DNA of 64,000 nt from Saccharibacter floricola DSM 15669 (lineage in GTDB: Bacteria > Pseudomonadota > Alphaproteobacteria > Acetobacterales > Acetobacteraceae), in assembly GCF_000378165.1 (NCBI RefSeq), contig NZ_KB899333.1, forward strand, positions 1 through 64,000. The letters run 5' to 3'. The position numbers were made by a program, and so were the translations under genes. Under the pieces are notes generated by a model. That model was not told where the DNA came from. It ran no database searches and saw only the letters and a list, made by a program, of their open reading frames with translations. This document shows, one piece after another, positions 8,700-17,342 of this stretch (its first letter is position 1; every line of letters begins with the position of its first letter).

Positions 8700-9535
8700 C
8701 ATGCGCGGGCTGAAAATCGGGTGATTTGCGTTGCCCCGGATAATGTAAATTTTTCATGTTTAATGACAGACTTTTGCCTGACCCAGAGTTGATTCATTAT
8801 ACGCAGTGCTTCCCGCTCTACCGATATGAACCCATAGAAACACAGCATCCTGATGGTGATATGTTCCAGCAGGCAGGTTCCAATCAAGCTATTCCTGCTT
8901 ATGAACGAAAAAGTGCCATAACCCAGAGGAGATCGCGTATTTCCGTAAAGCATAACCAGAGGCGCGCTTTACGGAGGAGGATGTTTTTATTACATCTATA
9001 GCCTGCTTCATGCTTCAGATTATCGCAGCCGTTATGCTGCCAGCCTCTCCAAAGAACTCCCCCCATCCCTTGCGTGAAGAAGGAAGAAGACTTCCGGGCT
9101 TTCTCCAAAGCGGGGCGAGAGCTTTCTGGGCTCCATCTGCGCTATGAGGCGGTAGAGCCCTATTTCACCAGCATATCAAAAACAAGGCGGGCCTCACAGA
9201 GAAACAGCTCTATCGTGTCGAGAAGATAGCCTTTGCTAAAATCCGCAACAAGGATGGCAAATGCATCCCCGACAAAACTCATCTGATCTATAACGATCAT
9301 ATCGAGATCACAGGCATCACGTTGGAAGCCTATAAATATCAGGTCAATGGCAAGTCCGCCCTTGAGTGGATCATGGACTGCCAGTAGGTCAAAATAGACA
9401 AACGCTCTACTATCACCAACACCCCCAACTACTGAGTCCTCTCCAAAGCCAAAGACTCCGAATGGCTTCTCCTATTTTTCCTGAAGGTGTTGGAGATAAA
9501 AAAGCACTGGCCACGGTACCAAGAGGAATAATTAT
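8700..9535 (+). pseudogene. Type ISP restriction-modification enzyme, degraded C-terminal part
   Basis: Pieces in shifting plus-strand frames line up with the C-terminal target-recognition region of single-polypeptide (type ISP, LlaGI-like) restriction-modification helicases. In order: AENRVICVAPDN near 8705; FSCLMTD and then QCFPLYRYEP (about 8750-8830, in different frames); YERKSAITQ near 8900; a LHASDYRSRYAASLSKELPP stretch (about 9005-9060); KKEEDFRAFSKAGRELSGLH; YRVEKIAFAKIRNKDGK; and ITGITLEAYKYQVNGKSALEW near 9312. Several frameshifts plus an in-frame TAG (near 9385) and TGA (near 9433) destroy it. The nuclease, helicase and methyltransferase parts are absent from the window. It lies directly before the PARIS-like pair and is probably a remnant of the same defence island. 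Confidence 0.75.
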
Positions 9536-9639
9536 AGGGATTGATTATTAAAATAATACGTAAACATAATAAATTTTATTTTGAAAATGATAATATACTT
9601 ATTATATCCATTAATAGAATTATTGATAAGGAAATACAA

Positions 9640-11025
9640 ATGAAGATTGTTAAATTCAACGGATCTAATATCAATGGTCAGTCAGATATAGAAGTTAATT
9701 TCCACGAAGATATAACTTTTGTTGTTGGTATAAATGGAACAGGTAAAACTACAGTTTTGAACTTTATTGTTTCATTGCTTATGTTAAAGTTTGATTTTTT
9801 AGCGACTCAAAATTACAGTTTAGTGTCCATATGTATCAAGCATGAAGGAAAGATGACAACATTATGTTCTCAGAAGATAGAAGATGGAGCTTTGCTCTTT
9901 AAAAAGGGAAATAAAGAAGAAGTGTTGCAGATAAACGCTTTTGAATGGAATGATTTTGCTTCTTTTCGGGATGGAAAAGGAGCTGAAAGTAGTTTTTATG
10001 ATGAGCAACTTTTACAGCATGCTCATCATCCGATTATGTCGTTTATCAAGCAGCTTCCGACGCCTATGTATCTTGGTTTAAATAGACGAATTTTAAATAC
10101 AGGTGAGGACTCTGTCAGGCGTTATGGATATCGTAATCTTTTGGGAAGACCTAAACGTAGGAATGTGTTTTCTATACCCTTGTCTCAAGGGCTTGATGAC
10201 GCCCTTCCTTTTGCTTCTGTACAGTATCGAAGCGCTCAAAGAAGAAAAGAAGAACTTGATAAAAAATTCCGACAAGATTTGGTTTTGGACCTCATTGATT
10301 TGACCCCGTCAGATTTTTCTGGGAAACTAAGTGAGCCAAATGAAAATGATTTTGAAAAAATCAAGAAGGCGAAGGATAACTTGAGCAGGTTGCCTGGACT
10401 TTTGGGGGTCGATGCAGAAAAGATAAGAACAAAAACCGAACCACTTTTTAAGTTCGTGGAAAGTATACAAAGCGGTCTTTCTAAGAAGCATGGGCTATCT
10501 ACTGGGAAAAGCCCAAAAGATAGGAATAGAGCAGAGGTTGCGTTGAGGTGGGAGTTTAACAAAAATCTTATATATAAAATTGATTCTATCTCAAATCTTA
10601 TTTCGAAATATTCTGAAGATACAAACAATATATTTTCAGAATTGCAGAAATTTGAAAAAGATGTCAATTACTTCTTTAGTGATAGTGGAAAAGAAATACA
10701 TTTCAATAATGTCGGAGATATTATTTTTAAAATAAATGATTGCGAGGATGAAAATGATATAAAATTACTTTCATCGGGAGAGATACAGATTTTGTTGATA
10801 TTTGTTCATTTCCATTTCAATAAAAATATAGTAGAATCAAACATTTTTATTATTGATGAACCTGAGCTCTCTCTTCATGTAGAATGGCAAGAACGTTTTA
10901 TAGATCTTATGGTTGAGAAATGTGCTGATAATGATACGCAGTTTATTGCGGCCACTCATGCCCCTTCCATAATTTTAGATAGAACAGAAAAATGTGTTGA
11001 TCTTTCGCCGGGGCTAAATAAGTGA
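9640..11025 (+). CDS. ariA: AAA family ATPase, PARIS AriA-like
   Basis: ABC-type AAA ATPase of 461 residues. Walker A is GINGTGKTT with Lys36; the signature motif is LLSSGEIQ (about residue 378); Walker B is NIFIIDEPELSLH, with a downstream ATHAPSII switch histidine. The central helical insert is about 200 residues. Length, single ATPase domain without a fused TOPRIM, and a 4-bp overlap with a DUF4435 gene fit AriA of PARIS, which in known systems forms a multimeric scaffold that holds AriB and senses phage anti-restriction proteins such as Ocr. The frame opens at 9541, but the ATG at 9640 has AAGGA at proper spacing and begins at the natural start of the fold. AT-rich. Other ATPase-DUF4435 pairs exist, so the PARIS label is probable, not certain. 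Confidence 0.8.
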   Translation: MKIVKFNGSNINGQSDIEVNFHEDITFVVGINGTGKTTVLNFIVSLLMLKFDFLATQNYSLVSICIKHEGKMTTLCSQKIEDGALLFKKGNKEEVLQINAFEWNDFASFRDGKGAESSFYDEQLLQHAHHPIMSFIKQLPTPMYLGLNRRILNTGEDSVRRYGYRNLLGRPKRRNVFSIPLSQGLDDALPFASVQYRSAQRRKEELDKKFRQDLVLDLIDLTPSDFSGKLSEPNENDFEKIKKAKDNLSRLPGLLGVDAEKIRTKTEPLFKFVESIQSGLSKKHGLSTGKSPKDRNRAEVALRWEFNKNLIYKIDSISNLISKYSEDTNNIFSELQKFEKDVNYFFSDSGKEIHFNNVGDIIFKINDCEDENDIKLLSSGEIQILLIFVHFHFNKNIVESNIFIIDEPELSLHVEWQERFIDLMVEKCADNDTQFIAATHAPSIILDRTEKCVDLSPGLNK

Positions 11026-11864
11026 GTACAAGAACTATGTACCCTGCGAGGGCTGCGCAAGGTCTTGGTGAACTTAAAGCTCATAGTAATGAACTGGAAA
11101 TTTTTGTAGAAGATAAGAGTCAACGCCGCTTCTGGCTTTTGTTATTGCAGCGCTATGCGCCAAATATTAATTTGAAGATTGGCAGTATTAATCCGTTAGG
11201 AGGGCGAGATATGGTATTGGAAGCATGTAGATGTGACCAAACCAATAATAGTCGTAAACGCTTATATATAATAGATTCTGATTTTGATATAGTTCTTCAA
11301 AAAAGAAAAGAAAGGCTTAAACATCTCTATAAACTAAAACGATATTGTGTAGAAAATTACTTGGTCAGTCAGTCTAGTATTGATGGAGTTGCTCTAACTC
11401 TTGGTAAGAAAGATACGGATACGGATATAAATATCGAACGCTGGGTAAAGGATAATGAAGATATTCTGAAAGAGTTGTTTGTATGCTATGCTGTGGCATA
11501 TGATCTATCTTTTTCTGGAGAACCGACTGTGAGTTATGGATGTCACAGACTATTAGATAATAATAATTACTGCCGGGAAAAAGTCGAAGAAAGAATATTC
11601 TCTTTGTACGAGTCTATGAGAAATAAATTTGGGTCCGATTCTGTCGAGAAAACTAAGGAGGCTGTAAGAAAACAATCGGTGACTTTGAAAGCGATAGAGA
11701 TGTGTTCAGCAAAAGACTATATTATTCCAGTATTATTTAATATGTTGAAGCGTAGTATAGGTATAAATTCTGAAAAAAAAGTATTTATCCGAATTCTTGC
11801 TAGTTTTGCGGATGAAAAAATAGATCCTGAACTTACGCAGATACTTAACAAAGCGGCTAAATAG
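11022..11864 (+). CDS. ariB: DUF4435 protein, PARIS AriB-like TOPRIM nuclease
   Basis: Protein of 280 residues starting at a GTG that overlaps the ATPase stop (GTGA), so translation is coupled. It shows the DUF4435/TOPRIM pattern: IFVEDKSQRRFW with acidic Glu30-Asp31, then LYIIDSDFD with Asp85, Asp87 and Asp89, and the conserved KRYCVENYLV near residue 108. These acidic residues form the metal site of TOPRIM nucleases. In characterised PARIS systems AriB is released from AriA when the trigger appears and cleaves host tRNA, stopping growth. All acidic motif residues are present and the frame is uninterrupted, so the system looks functional. The 100 bases after it carry no clear terminator. Confidence 0.8.
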   Translation: MSTRTMYPARAAQGLGELKAHSNELEIFVEDKSQRRFWLLLLQRYAPNINLKIGSINPLGGRDMVLEACRCDQTNNSRKRLYIIDSDFDIVLQKRKERLKHLYKLKRYCVENYLVSQSSIDGVALTLGKKDTDTDINIERWVKDNEDILKELFVCYAVAYDLSFSGEPTVSYGCHRLLDNNNYCREKVEERIFSLYESMRNKFGSDSVEKTKEAVRKQSVTLKAIEMCSAKDYIIPVLFNMLKRSIGINSEKKVFIRILASFADEKIDPELTQILNKAAK

Positions 11865-11974
11865 CTTACTATTAATATAGTGTTATTCATTGATTATTTT
11901 TATTATGACATCGTGAATGTATGGTTTTAATTTTGTGAATTGGGTAGGTTTGCTCTTTTGCCCTTTTTGGAATG

Positions 11975-12460
11975 CTATTCCTCTTCTTTTATAATCATAT
12001 CTAGCTGTCTCCTTGTACTCTCCGATAATTTATGGTTATATGCGATGCTATTTATCCTAGCATATGTAGCAATCTCATCCTTGAATTCTTGCGAGCCGGT
12101 CAATTCAATAGCTGTCCATCTCTTGGTAACGGCTGAAAGCACGATTCCCAGTGCCGTGGCAGGTTGGATGGGGTCAGGGAGGCAGGTCATACGGTCCCCA
12201 TAATCCCTGAACTGCTCTACGTTTTTCAGTCTGATGCGGAGATGGTCTACCTCGACTCCAATCTATGCCGTGTGCCTGGCCCGCTCAATAAGCGTTTTAT
12301 GCTGATCGACAGGCCCTTCTCTGTCAAAGATCGTAATAGCGGTGTATCAGTATGGCCTGGTAAACGGTATTGCCTGATACAGGCTCCCTGACCTCATTCC
12401 GAGGTAGAAGATCGGCAAAATAGGCTGGATCAAGCTCCTGTTTCAGCCGCGCCCTTGCAA
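11975..12460 (-). pseudogene. Mobilization relaxase remnant (LPD7-type C-terminal region)
   Basis: On the minus strand an open piece from 12263 to the stop at 11975 reads VDHLRIRLKNVEQFRDYGDR, later ALGIVLSAVTKRWTAIELTG, SQEFKDEIATYARINS. The pattern of a DxG loop, then a helix ending KRW-x-x-IELTGSxEF, is that of the LPD7 domain found at the end of many plasmid and ICE relaxases. Upstream, after an in-frame TAG at 12264-12266, another frame reads ARARLKQELDPAYFADLLPR. The relaxase catalytic histidines and tyrosine are not visible. It lies downstream of a mobC remnant in the usual mobC-mobA order. Confidence 0.6.
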
Positions 12461-12929
12461 TCAATGACGTCTTTTCTGTGACGGGCTGCCGGAGCTTTCT
12501 GACCTGCTCCGTAAGAGGGCTTCTTCTGGACTCGTCAGCCTTTCTGCGTTGCTTATCTCCAGCTCCACAAACTGAACCAATGTGTCCTGCAGAAGCTGGA
12601 TAGGGTCGTTCTCCCGCGCCTCCGGTGCTTGGTTGAACAGGTTCAGCAGTTCTTTTGAAGCGTTGGCCGCCCGGTTGCCTTGATGAAGTGTTTTCTAGGA
12701 ATAGTCGATCAGCCGCTTTCCTGTGGTTGGCCCTTTCCTCTCGCTGGTGGGGGGAGGGGCGTTCTTGTAACGGGAGCCGGACGTAAGCCGGATGGTCTCG
12801 TTATCGTCAGGCTCGCCGAGCAGATGATGCAGCAGCCCGCCGGGGCCGGAAGCTGTTCTGAGGGCGTCACTATTGATGATTACGGGCGAGTGTTCCTGTC
12901 CGTGACGTTTGGGATGTCCGGATTAGTTT
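12461..12929. other. Degenerate DNA between relaxase and mobC remnants
   Basis: About 470 bp of normal GC with many stops on both strands. Its position suggests it is the former body of the relaxase gene after deletions and frameshifts, but I could not match a protein motif in it. Short open frames on the plus strand here look like shadows. Confidence 0.4.
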
Positions 12930-13267
12930 TTACAGCGTAATATGAGCGTTTCGGGCTGTCTGTCGCACCTCCCTCAAACAGGCTTCCACATCCTGTATCT
13001 GGCTCTGCTGGTAGCTGTAATGGGTGAGTTGGTTCAGGTTATTGCGGATCTGTTCCAGCTCCCTGTGCAATGCGGCAAGTTTCTTACCCAGCTCTCCACC
13101 TGCCCCGTCGGTTCTGGCGGCCCGATTGGCCAGGGTCTTCAGCCAGCTGGAAGATTTTATGGTCTGTTACTGAGAGACGCCACCCTCCATTGTCGGGCTT
13201 GTGCGGGCATGATGCGTATGCCCATGGTGCTGCTTCGTCTTGATAATTCTTTTATGCTATTCTTCAT
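12930..13267 (-). pseudogene. Plasmid mobilization protein MobC remnant
   Basis: The minus-strand frame ending at 12930 reads SSSWLKTLANRAARTDGAGG, then KLAALHRELEQIRNNLNQLT. The ELxxIxNNLNQL motif is the hallmark of the C-terminal helix of MobC relaxosome accessory proteins. Farther upstream, in another frame, an ATG at 13265-13267 begins a piece with GIRIMPAQARQWRVASLS, resembling the N-terminal ribbon of MobC-type proteins. A frameshift and a stop near 13170 separate the two parts, so it is dead. Confidence 0.6.
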
Positions 13268-13516
13268 GTTTAGGGGGGACGGGGGAGTATCCCTCCTGGT
13301 CAGCTCTGATTTGTGCAACAAATCAGACCGCTGGTATAAAGTTACGGAAGACCGTACATGAAAAAGAAGATCATTATATGAAAAGAAAATGTAATTTACA
13401 AATTATAGGTTCTCAAAGAGAGAAGAGAAAAATTTACAAGAATGGATTTTGATTTTTTATCATTCTTGATGTCATCAATCACTTTCATAAGGTCAGTTTT
13501 CTCCTTCCGATTATGG

Positions 13517-14416
13517 TCAAGTATTGCAATATCGGAAAAAGACGGCCCCTGTTGTGCTTCCGGTCCGGCTATCTTGTGCCTGTAATTGTTGCACGGTTTC
13601 ATGAATTTTCCTGGGGCTGGCATGAGAGGAACGAACCAGAGATCGTTCATCCTTATGGCCAGTATAGCTTTTGGCAAGATTGATATTGTCCCATATCATG
13701 TTGAACGCTTCTGAACGGCGCGTGCCTTGATGAAAACAGAAGAGGATCAGAGCGGCGGCATTTCTAGTCGTCGGGCCTTTGAAATGATGGAGGATAAGGG
13801 GCAGCTCTTCATCACTAACACGACGGCTGCGGCGTTTGTCGGCATATTCAATGCTGCTGATATAACGGGAAGAGGCGTAGTTGATTAGATCAGTGTCATG
13901 CTCACGATTAAGGAAATTGATAGCGGTTTCGATTAGGCTAAGCCGCTTATTGATTGTGGCACCTTTTAACGGGATATTCTTTATCGCTTCACGAAAGGTG
14001 CGCACATCGGCTGCTTTCCTCTCGGTTAAGAGGCAGGAGAGGGATGGGAGCTTGCCGACTTGATTGAGCAATGTGCAGGTGTGACTGTTATAACTGGTTT
14101 TACCGGTATTTCTATGATGTTCCTGAAAGGCTTCCAACAGGTTCACCACGAACCAATCCTTAAAAGGAGAAGGGGCTAGTGGTTCGGAGGAAGGTATCAG
14201 ATGTAGAGAAGCTTCCTTGTCACGGTGCCATTGAATGGCGGTTTCAAGGTTGTCTAATATATCAATGCTTGCTGAGAAGGTTTTGGACACTCTCTGCCTA
14301 TGTGAGCTGAAGCGCACTTCAATGGAATGACGGCCTCGGAGGTGGTAGCCTTTATGGTTTTTCAAACGGTGATTGAGTTTTTCCAGGACGGACGTAGGTA
14401 GTAATCTGTTTCCCAT
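13517..14416 (-). pseudogene. Tyrosine recombinase (phage/island integrase), truncated and frameshifted
   Basis: Open frame of 299 residues with an N-terminal arm and SAM-like core-binding domain (about 60-170) and the first catalytic arginine in FHQGTRRSEAF (about 230). After INLAK the family pattern continues in another frame (AILAIRMNDLWFVPLMPAPG, which contains the usual VPL strand) and then returns at ETVQQLQAQDS, so two compensating shifts are likely. The protein ends about 60 residues later; the HxxR, H/W and catalytic tyrosine are missing and were not found in the adjacent 150 bp. It begins 126 bp from the 3' end of a tRNA-Arg gene, the classic place for an island integrase. Almost certainly inactive. 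Confidence 0.8.
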
Positions 14417-14541
14417 CAGAGTGATCTCTCAACCCGATCTGACTGGCATAGCGTCATGGCTTGGGTTAAAATTGGGTCAATTTTCTGCGGGATGGCCCTA
14501 TACTTAAAAGTGAACAATGACAGAAAACTGGGGGGAATCGA

Positions 14542-14618
<77 letters not shown>

Positions 14619-14753
14619 ATGGGCGCTCTTTTATCGTGTTGGGGGGGATTTGACCAGCCCTTCTGTGAGAAAAACTGCTGCTGTTATGAATAAGTGCCTT
14701 GAGAAAATGTTATACTCTTATAAAGCGCAGGAAATACGTATGGAGTGTAAACG

Positions 14754-16250
14754 GTGGGTATAGAATTCATTTTATTAATTGTCGTGATTATTCTTCTCAT
14801 CGTGAATGTGTTTCTATCGCTGCGTAAAACAACATCTTCACCGCTCGATGCACGATATTTGGCTTCTATCGAACAGCTTCCCACTGCTTTGCGTGAAGAA
14901 GGACGTTTTGCGCGGGAGGATGTGCGCAGCGTTTTGCAGGATCAGTATCAAAAAACGCAGACATCTTTTGGGGAGTTGGGAAAATTTCAAGCGGAGCAGC
15001 TTTCTGCTATGCGACGGGAGGCGATGGAAGGGCGAAGGCATTTAGAAGAGGCCTTACAACGTCATGTGGAAAGCTTTTCCAGTGCGCAAACGTCGCGTCT
15101 TAAAGAGATGAACGAGGCGGTGCAAGGTCTGTCTGATCGCTTGCTGGCAGGGCAAGAGAAGGGCTTTGATGACGTGCGTTTTTCTCTGAAGGAGGTCACT
15201 GACAAGGTGAGCTCGCTGATTGAGGTGAACGCGACGGCGCAGGAGAAGCTCCGTGAGACCGTGTCAGGGTCGTTGACCAATTTGCAGCGTGATAATGCGG
15301 AAAAACTTGAGCGGATGCGCGCGACGGTGGAAGAAAAACTGCAGGGCACTCTCGAAAAGCGCCTCGGTGAATCCTTTCGGCTGGTGAGTGACCGCCTAGA
15401 GCAGGTTCATAAAGGGCTGGGTGAGATGCAGTCGATCGCGACGGGGGTGGGAGACCTCAAGCGTGTTTTAAGTAATGTAAAGTCGCGCGGTGGCTGGGGA
15501 GAAGTGCAGCTCGGGATGTTGCTTGAGGATATGCTGACGGGTGAGCAATATCAAAGCAATGTGCATATACCTCCGTCTAGCACAGAGGTTGTTGAATATG
15601 CTGTTAGACTGCCGGGGAAAGAGCATGATGATCAGCCGGTTTGGCTCCCGATAGACGCAAAGTTCCCTTACGAGGATTATGACCGTCTTCTTAATGCTCA
15701 GGAGAGTGGCGATGTTGAGGCAACAGAACGGGAAGGCAAAGCATTAGAACGCGAGGTGAAGGCACAGGCGAAGAAAATTTGTGAGCATTATGTGCACCCG
15801 CCTTATTCCACAGACTTTGCTATTATGTATCTCCCAACAGAAGGGCTTTTTGCGGAGGTCATTCGGAGGCCAGGTCTGATCCGTCAATTGCAAAAGGATC
15901 ATCGTGTTATTGTGCAGGGGCCTACGACGTTGTCGGCTTTATTGAGCAGCTTGCAAATTGGGTTTCGCACCCTCGCGATTGAGAAACGATCAAGTGAAGT
16001 ATGGCATGTGCTGGGTGCGGCGAAGGCTGAGTTTGGGAAATATGGACAGGTTTGGGAAAAGTTGGGCAAACAGCTTGATACCGCACGACGCACGGTGGAA
16101 GAAGCCGGGCGGAGAACGCGCGCTGTTGAACGCAACTTGAAGCGGGTGGAAACGCTGGAACAGCCCGAAGAAAGCTCAAACCATGGAGGGCTTCCATATG
16201 ATTTGGGGCGGTCATTTGATGCGTCGGAGGATGAAGAGCCCCTTGCATAA
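14754..16250 (+). CDS. rmuC: DNA recombination protein RmuC
   Basis: Protein of 498 residues. A single N-terminal membrane helix (about 3-20) is followed by a long coiled coil (about 45-220, rich in E, R, L and Q) and the RmuC catalytic-like core, including SRGGWGEVQLGMLLEDML, VWLPIDAKFPYEDYDRL and FAIMYLPTEGLFAEV. The core belongs to the PD-(D/E)XK nuclease superfamily; in E. coli RmuC limits inversions at inverted repeats. The start is a GTG preceded by GGAG; no better in-frame ATG exists. It is divergent from the tRNA-Arg gene and convergent with the hydrolase gene, 7 bp apart. The last 40 residues are acidic and poorly conserved. Confidence 0.93.
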   Translation: MGIEFILLIVVIILLIVNVFLSLRKTTSSPLDARYLASIEQLPTALREEGRFAREDVRSVLQDQYQKTQTSFGELGKFQAEQLSAMRREAMEGRRHLEEALQRHVESFSSAQTSRLKEMNEAVQGLSDRLLAGQEKGFDDVRFSLKEVTDKVSSLIEVNATAQEKLRETVSGSLTNLQRDNAEKLERMRATVEEKLQGTLEKRLGESFRLVSDRLEQVHKGLGEMQSIATGVGDLKRVLSNVKSRGGWGEVQLGMLLEDMLTGEQYQSNVHIPPSSTEVVEYAVRLPGKEHDDQPVWLPIDAKFPYEDYDRLLNAQESGDVEATEREGKALEREVKAQAKKICEHYVHPPYSTDFAIMYLPTEGLFAEVIRRPGLIRQLQKDHRVIVQGPTTLSALLSSLQIGFRTLAIEKRSSEVWHVLGAAKAEFGKYGQVWEKLGKQLDTARRTVEEAGRRTRAVERNLKRVETLEQPEESSNHGGLPYDLGRSFDASEDEEPLA

Positions 16251-16257
16251 GGGGGCG

Positions 16258-17274
16258 TCATTGCGTTTCGTAGAGCCAACGCCATTGCGTGGCGGCGAAG
16301 TCTCCACCAGAGGGGAGAAACGCTTCAGGGTTGTTCATCCATGCCAAAATATCATCGCTTACGCCTCGTTTGTCGCGTGTGAGGAGATGGTGCGCGCCAT
16401 CAATGGAATCAAAGCGTACTGTTGAGGGGAGGCGCTGGAGCAGGGAGCGTGTGGCAAAGGGTGGGACGAACTGGTCATTACTCCCGTAAATCAGCAGCAC
16501 GGGCGTGCGCACAGACGGCGCGTCATTCAGCGCGTGTGTCATGAGATGTGTCAGGCCATCAAGCGCCTCAACCGTGGTGCCGTGTTGGGTGAGAGGATCA
16601 AAGAACATTCGGCGGAGAGCGGCGAGATTGTCGGTAGCAATGCGGCGATGGCCGGGGATATGCGCCCCTGTGAGGCGTTTATTGGGGGTGAGAAGCGTCC
16701 AACCATCCAGAATCGTTTGTAAGGGCTGGCCAATATCGACCGTGGCAGGGGCGAGCAGGATCGTTTTGACGGAAGAGGGCGTACTGGGCTGGGCCGCTAG
16801 GAGCAAAGCTGTTGCCCCACCCATGCTTTCGCCCATGAGATAGAGCGGGGTATGAGGCCAGTGTTGCTGCACCCAAGCGAGTTCTTCTTTCGCATCAGCG
16901 ATCATACGCGGGGTACTGCTCCACTGATGAGGGGCGAGGGCTTGGCCAAAACCGCGCGCATCGGGAGCGATGATGAGGATATTCTGGGCGTTAAAAGCCG
17001 GCGCCATGCTTTCCCACGCGTCACGACTATCGCCAAAGCCATGGAACGCGAGAATGACGGCGCATGGTTTCTGAGGTGCAGGTGAAGGGTAAAAACGGAG
17101 GGGGATAGAGGCCCCATCACTCATTGTCAGGTGGGTGTCTGCGGGGATGAGCGCGGCCTCTTGGGCCGTATGGCGGAAATGCGATGGGGGCGGTACGTGT
17201 GCGCAACTGGCCGCGGCGTAGAGGGGGAATAAACGCAAAAAATGACGAAGTGAAGAAAGGCGTTTTGAAACCAT
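16258..17274 (-). CDS. Alpha/beta hydrolase, lysophospholipase-like lipoprotein
   Basis: Serine hydrolase of the Hydrolase_4 (monoacylglycerol lipase/lysophospholipase) type. From the ATG at 17274 it has a basic start, a hydrophobic segment and a possible lipobox ending AASC at residue 24, suggesting an exported lipid-anchored protein. The oxyanion turn is FHGFGDSRDAW and the nucleophile elbow GESMGG; an Asp within YGSNDQFVPP and a late His in DGAHHLL complete the triad. Length, about 338 residues, is normal. The frame also allows starts at 17292 and 17358; the last would overlap polA and is unlikely. No good Shine-Dalgarno is seen for any of them. It shares a short divergent promoter region with polA. 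Confidence 0.85.
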   Translation of the reverse strand: MVSKRLSSLRHFLRLFPLYAAASCAHVPPPSHFRHTAQEAALIPADTHLTMSDGASIPLRFYPSPAPQKPCAVILAFHGFGDSRDAWESMAPAFNAQNILIIAPDARGFGQALAPHQWSSTPRMIADAKEELAWVQQHWPHTPLYLMGESMGGATALLLAAQPSTPSSVKTILLAPATVDIGQPLQTILDGWTLLTPNKRLTGAHIPGHRRIATDNLAALRRMFFDPLTQHGTTVEALDGLTHLMTHALNDAPSVRTPVLLIYGSNDQFVPPFATRSLLQRLPSTVRFDSIDGAHHLLTRDKRGVSDDILAWMNNPEAFLPSGGDFAATQWRWLYETQ

Positions 17275-17342
17275 TGGGAAGTCGCTTATCATGGCAGCAT
17301 TATTGATGAGTATAGGCTGAGAAAGCCAAATGGGGGAAGTGC

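Noticed and set aside
8525-9108. Overlapping minus-strand open frames of 69-142 codons in the 8.5-9.1 kb region
   Set aside because: Plus-strand frames carry recognisable Fic and type ISP motifs; the minus frames show none and have no ribosome-binding sites.
9541-9639. Upstream start for the ATPase gene at 9541
   Set aside because: The additional 33 residues are AT-driven, lie before the fold start and lack a ribosome-binding site, while the ATG at 9640 has one.
12680-13361. Plus-strand open frames of 86 and 139 codons
   Set aside because: The opposite strand carries MobC-like motifs; the plus frames read as cysteine/leucine-rich shadows without family features.
7475-14541. CRISPR array or regular short repeats in the island
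   Set aside because: No regularly spaced repeats were visible on reading; only isolated inverted repeats.
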